NCBI RefSeq assembly: GCF_001619985.1
Contig: NW_017264199.1
Coordinates: 930,001 to 994,000 of the forward strand
Direction: 5' to 3'
Length of the DNA stretch: 64,000 bases
Origin: Xylona heveae TC161
Taxonomy: Eukaryota; Ascomycota; Xylonomycetes; Xylonales; Xylonaceae
Each line of letters opens with the position of its first letter. Position 1 is the stretch's first letter. The notes under the pieces were generated by a model. That model was not told where the DNA came from, did not search any database, and saw only the letters and a program-made list of their open reading frames with translations. A program made the translations under genes and the position numbers. Shown here one piece after another: positions 60,031 to 64,000 of this stretch.

Positions 60031-60649
60031 TGAAGGTATGGATGAATGCATTGTTTTTGGATATCACATAGCGGAATATTCGGCACAATGAAATTGAGGA
60101 ATACACTGATTAGCATAATGCACGGTGCCGAATATTGCTAGCATTCATGCTTGGATGCAGACTGCATTATCTACAAACTTTCGGGGGATGGACGCTGCTT
60201 TGGCAAGGATAGAGGAGTTGAAGGGAAGGTAAGAGGTAAAAGAGGTCGAAAGGGCACGGCGAGCTTTTTTTGCCGGAGCAACAGAAGGCGGAGCTTACAC
60301 AAGGTCGTATTTAGGTCCTGAACTCAAAATGGCAGAACTAACCGGATCACGTAATTAACAGGTCCGGCTATTACAGAATTCATCTTCTAAATGCCGGGCA
60401 TACGGAGTAGACATATTTGGACGCTCCAGCACAGAATTTTATTGACATGTTACTTTTGAGACCTGAGTTTTGATACCCGCAAAGGAGAAGAAACAAATTT
60501 AAACCCCTGCTTATAAGGACGCCGAATTGTTCCTCCATTTCCCTTCCGCATCCCTGTCTTGATATGTGATTGATCGAAATGAAATTTTTGAGAATTTAGA
60601 CTTCAACTATGCTGCCCAAATGCAGAAGAGCACAAAAAACAAATGAGAC
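60031..60649. other. Intergenic between convergent genes, nothing seen
   Basis: Tail-to-tail spacer between the phosphatase (+) and the acidic protein (-). AT-rich; no feature recognised. Confidence 0.55.
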
Positions 60650-62092
60650 CTATGCCCACGAGGAGGGAACACCGGAATACTCTTTGGCACTAATGCCCAG
60701 ATCAACAAATACGGACTCATCGCCTGAATATTGTCAGTTTGTCTTCTGTTCGGAACTAGAGCTGCGGCTCATATCATACCCTTCAGATGCTTGGTTCGAA
60801 TCTCGTCCTCGTTTTCAAGCTTCTCCATTTCTTCAATGGGCGCTTCCTTGTCCTTGTCTTCTTCATTTGGTTCTTTTTCTCCCGCTTTGCCAATCTCCCC
60901 TTGGCTTTCACCGATGAACAAAATCTGGCTATTCGCGTAATTCAGGAACTTTGGCTGAAGACCCGCCCAGCGCAGGCTGCGAAACTCTTCAAGGACCCTG
61001 GCATCTCAAGTCAGCGCAACTTAATAGAGCGGGAAACTGTAGTGGGACGTACTCCTTGGGAAACTCAGGCGCTTGAGGGAGTTGGGCGTTCGGAGGACTG
61101 GGATATTGGGGATTTCGCACACTGGCGATAAAGCTCCCCTTCTGGCGGAGGCCCAAATCTTTTTGAACCTTTTCAACATCAGATGGAATGGTGAGTATAT
61201 AGGCAAGATGAGATTCGCGGCCAGTTGTTGTAATCGCGTAGACGCCCTCCGCCGCAGGAGTAGCGGCCGGTGTATGTCGCGTGCCTGCAGTCTTTGTCTC
61301 GTAATCAGATGATGCAATGAAATTCTCTCGAAGATCCTTTAGTGTCGTATTCGCCTTTTCGACAAAGGTCAGGAATCTGTCACGGTGACTTGTCGGAAGG
61401 ACCTTCTTCGGAAGAGCAAGGAGGCGATTGTTTTCAAGATCCTCCAGAGGCCCCTCAGTCAGTTTTGCACCCTGGGGAAGTGGACGAAGCACAATGTAGC
61501 TGCGGGCGATGTCATTTACGTTTTTAGGGTCGTCGATGCCGACACGTCCTCTAAAGAAGAAGTAAATAATACCTTTTTCCAAAACGTTAGACGGTACCTC
61601 TTCTTCTCGCATCGCCGACTCTTCAATCGCTCCATTCTCAGGCTTTGACTCTCTTGCTTCTGCTGTACCGTTTGCTTTGGCATCATTCTCAGCTGTGACT
61701 GCCTCCTTGGCTGTGTCTTCAGCTTTATCGGTCTTTTCTACACCTGAGGTCCACTATCTTAGTTTTGATACACCTTTTGTACGCATAGGCTATTACATAC
61801 CTGCCTCGGGGCTTTCGACCTTTGTCTCCTCCTTGTCCTTCATGTCCGTCTCTTTTTCCGTCCGGTCCTTCGACTGAGGCTGGCTTTCCGTACTGATCAA
61901 CGGCATTGTCTCTTCAATCGACTTCTGCTCCGCCTCTCCGGACTTCTTCCGGCCGCGCTTTGACTTAGACGCAACTCCGGCCTCTGCCTTGCGTTTGTCG
62001 CCGGCAGCCGCCTCTCCCACATCTTTCCCTTGAGTCTCTGGTTTTGAATTCGCCGCGGCAGCAAGCCGAGCGGAGGATCGAGTGCCGACCAT
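60650..62092 (-). CDS. Acidic nuclear-type protein of unknown function
   Basis: Four exons: 62092-61801, 61743-61053, 60997-60780, 60723-60650; 424 residues. The first ~150 residues are Lys/Glu/Ala-rich and disordered, starting MVGTRSSARLAAAAN with a probable nuclear signal (SKSKRGRKKSG). A folded part from ~160 includes VLEKGIIYFFFRGRVGIDDP, IARSYIVLRPLPQGAKL, RLLALPKKVLPTSHRDRFLT and ETKTAGTRHTPAATPAAEGV. ESHLAYILTIPSDVEKVQKD leads to KGSFIASVRNPQYPSPPNAQ. The third exon gives VLEEFRSLRWAGLQPKFLNY, the last ESVFVDLGISAKEYSGVPSS W. Relatives in other fungi are, as I recall, labelled BTB-domain transcription factor, but I see no BTB fold in it. The two final introns were placed by phase and by the LPQAPEFPKE-EVLEEFR join. 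Role unknown. Confidence 0.8.
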
Positions 62093-63419
62093 TATAGCTA
62101 ATTACACGGTTATAAGCGTTGGATATATATTTCAAGTAAAACGTATACCTCTAAATACGTTCCTTCAGCTGCTGAAGTCCACTAAATTAGGCCTCTGGGT
62201 CACTCACTTGAATTACGTGTTACAACAGTTGCCCAACTTAGAGCAATAACAATTCGACAGAGCCTGGTTGTGCCCTTAAAAGGACAATTAATCAAATTGA
62301 GAGCCGCCAATGAATATGCACAGTTTTCCGGTTGGACCCATATAAAACTATTGACGTTTAAAGGAACCAAAATCGTCTCGACATGAAATATTATATCTAC
62401 TGACCAACTCCCTTCGCTCGAGCCGGGGAAGGGCTGGGGAGATTTCCCGCGAGTGACGCCATAGCTACGCGCGACACGGGCCCCGTCCAAAGGAGCCGAG
62501 GCCAAACCTCAGCGAAAGTCACCGCCTTTAAATTCATGATTACATAATACAACACACCGCGCGACGATTAACATGACAGCTACGTTAAACAGATAATACA
62601 CACTCTTAAGCAAAATTGATGACGTTGCCTGCTGAACTACCAAGCTGTTCATGGTATTCAATTGCGAAGGCAATGGGCAAATGCTTTTCTATCCAAAGTT
62701 TATTTGAGTAGTTCTAAAACCCTAATGCGTAAGGGTCCTCGGAGAACCTGGCGTACCTCCACATTTTGGCATATTTTTCAGACTTGACAATCAAGTCGCA
62801 ATGCTTGGAGATTGACGCAGAACCGTCTATCCTTCTGCAAATATTGTATCTTCAGACTCCATACAAATTGCAGAAATCCAATGCTCTCTCTGAACCATCT
62901 GCGGCACCAAATGTCATGCAAAGTGCAGCCTCTTCCCGATTTTGATACTCCCGGCTTTAGATGAACAAGCGGCATCGTGGTTTGAATAATATAGCTTGAC
63001 GATTCGAGAAACATGCCATGAAGACACCGTTTTAAATGATGATTGATATCCCGACTCTCCACTTCCAGTCTGAAGACCCTATCACTAAAATCTCACGCCA
63101 TCAGTGATATCTAAACATTTCGGACTAAATGGCGCAGCAGAAGCAAGAAGAATGTCTGGCATGGCTTAATCCGAGACATTGAGAAACATGCGCAATACGA
63201 AGAAGAGGCATGAGGTAGTTTCTTGCATAGAGCCGCCCCTTGACGAAGTGGTTCGCCGGAGGAGGGAACGGTCTTATTTTCCGTGGTTGCATGTCTGTGC
63301 TTTGAGATTCCGGCAGAACCCCATACTTTCGGTACTTTCGGATTCCACGTTGAGTTACGAAGCATGCTCAGCAGAGGGTATGCGGGTGGATAGCGTAGAC
63401 TTGCGAGATCCAGTGCTGA
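62093..63419. other. Intergenic, no gene seen
   Basis: 1.33 kb between the start of the acidic protein gene and the stop of the partial gene at the edge, both on minus. Short frames only; AT-rich around 62540-62760. Confidence 0.55.
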
Positions 63420-64000
63420 TCAGCTTCCACTGTCAAGTTCCATAGCGCACTCGGCGCCGGACAATGCCGGACTGCTCCGGTCTGAGCTGGAACTGTTAAG
63501 GCTTCGTCTTCTGCTTTTTGAACTTTCACTTGCAGGCTCTTCGACCTCGCCCATGATTGGCGTTGCAATGCCTTCAAAGCTCATCATTACTCGCTCATCC
63601 GGGCCGCGAACCCGTCGTCGAAGTCTCCGAGCGCTCCATCGAACGTCATGATCATCAAGTGCATCCACATCAACATCAGCGCTGCTTCCAACGCTCTGAC
63701 TATGCGACCTTTTGAAAAGTCCCGTATTTCCTCGCTTTCTTCGTCTGTGATCTCGACGTTCTTGCTCGCTTTGACTCTCAGTGTCATCATCGCAGCTTAA
63801 TTTTCGCAATCCACCCACTATACCATTGTTGTCCACGACAGATCTGACTGATTCATCCGCGGAAGGAATGACTTCTTCCACTTCTTCGTAATGGTCAGGA
63901 TGGATGTGTTCCGCACTCGTGTCGACATTGTTGCTGTCCTCCTCAACCTCTTCGATCACAAGCCCATCATCCTTCCCTTTCTCATCTTCCTTGCTGAAAC
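63420..64000 (-). CDS. 3' part of an acidic, Arg/Ser-rich gene cut by the window edge
   Basis: The last ~192 codons of a minus-strand gene whose 5' part lies beyond 64000; the frame is open to the edge. The visible part is acidic (IEEVEEDSNNVDTSAEHIHP), then Arg-rich (RRDHRRRKRGNTGLFKRSHS), then WSARRLRRRVRGPDERVMMS and FEGIATPIMGEVEEP, ending in Ser-rich sequence and MELDSGS. Looks disordered and nuclear. Family not recognised; no catalytic motif in the visible part. A GTG at 63959 lies within the frame and is not the start. Confidence 0.65.
   Translation of the reverse strand, partial: FSKEDEKGKDDGLVIEEVEEDSNNVDTSAEHIHPDHYEEVEEVIPSADESVRSVVDNNGIVGGLRKLSCDDDTESQSEQERRDHRRRKRGNTGLFKRSHSQSVGSSADVDVDALDDHDVRWSARRLRRRVRGPDERVMMSFEGIATPIMGEVEEPASESSKSRRRSLNSSSSDRSSPALSGAECAMELDSGS

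Noticed and set aside
60793-60803. GGTTCGAATCT, similar to a tRNA B box
   Set aside because: Lies inside a coding exon of the minus-strand acidic protein gene; no matching A box or acceptor stem found around it.

Overview
The window is nuclear DNA from a filamentous ascomycete (Pezizomycotina; a eurotiomycete would fit, but order and species are inference). Evidence: about 20 protein genes with short GT-AG introns (mostly 48-150 nt), fungal-only families (DASH subunit Spc34, DUF2434-type membrane protein, Zn2Cys6 regulator, ascomycete-type SAS2 and Reb1-like factors), and gene spacing of roughly one per 3 kb on both strands. All exon joins were read by eye; for every complete spliced model the total length divides by three and the joined protein keeps its family pattern.

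Layout. 0.1-3.3 kb: glutaryl-CoA dehydrogenase and the E2 enzyme UBC4 (+). 3.8-7.3 kb: an unrecognised 260-residue gene (-) divergent from an MFS anion:cation symporter (+). 8-17.6 kb, all +: cohesin acetyltransferase ECO1, a Ser/Pro-rich NPF protein, a seven-span glycosylated membrane protein, and the MYST acetyltransferase SAS2. 17.9-26.3 kb, all -: a large membrane-anchored alpha/beta hydrolase, TAF12, a newly noticed possible gene behind SPC34, and SPC34. 27-31 kb (+): proteasome subunit RPN3 and an ankyrin protein whose start codon seems split by an intron. 31.4-34.3 kb: COQ1 (-) and VMA12 (+) sharing a 432-bp promoter. 35.9-40.4 kb: allantoinase DAL1 (+) facing a Zn2Cys6 regulator (-). 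42.2-43.7 kb: a conserved gene of unknown role (-). 43.7-50.1 kb: a 6.4-kb stretch without a convincing gene. 50.1-54.8 kb: UDP-glucose:glycoprotein glucosyltransferase (+). 55.8 kb: a 10-N assembly gap. 56-58.8 kb: Reb1-like Myb factor (-). 59.2-60 kb: dual-specificity phosphatase (+). 60.6-62.1 kb: acidic nuclear-type protein (-). 63.4 kb to the edge: 3' part of another gene (-).

Most genes are housekeeping and not a functional cluster. Loose themes are chromosome biology (ECO1, SAS2, TAF12, SPC34, REB1), protein quality control (UBC4, RPN3, the glucosyltransferase, VMA12) and nitrogen use (allantoinase with a paired GATA site; a Dal5-type transporter with one GATA site). I saw no tRNA, rRNA, CRISPR, transposon or virus-derived element. 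The items most worth follow-up are the possible unannotated gene at 24.7-25.5 kb, the intron-split start codon at 29.6 kb, the receptor-like membrane protein at 13.4 kb and the empty 6.4-kb interval.
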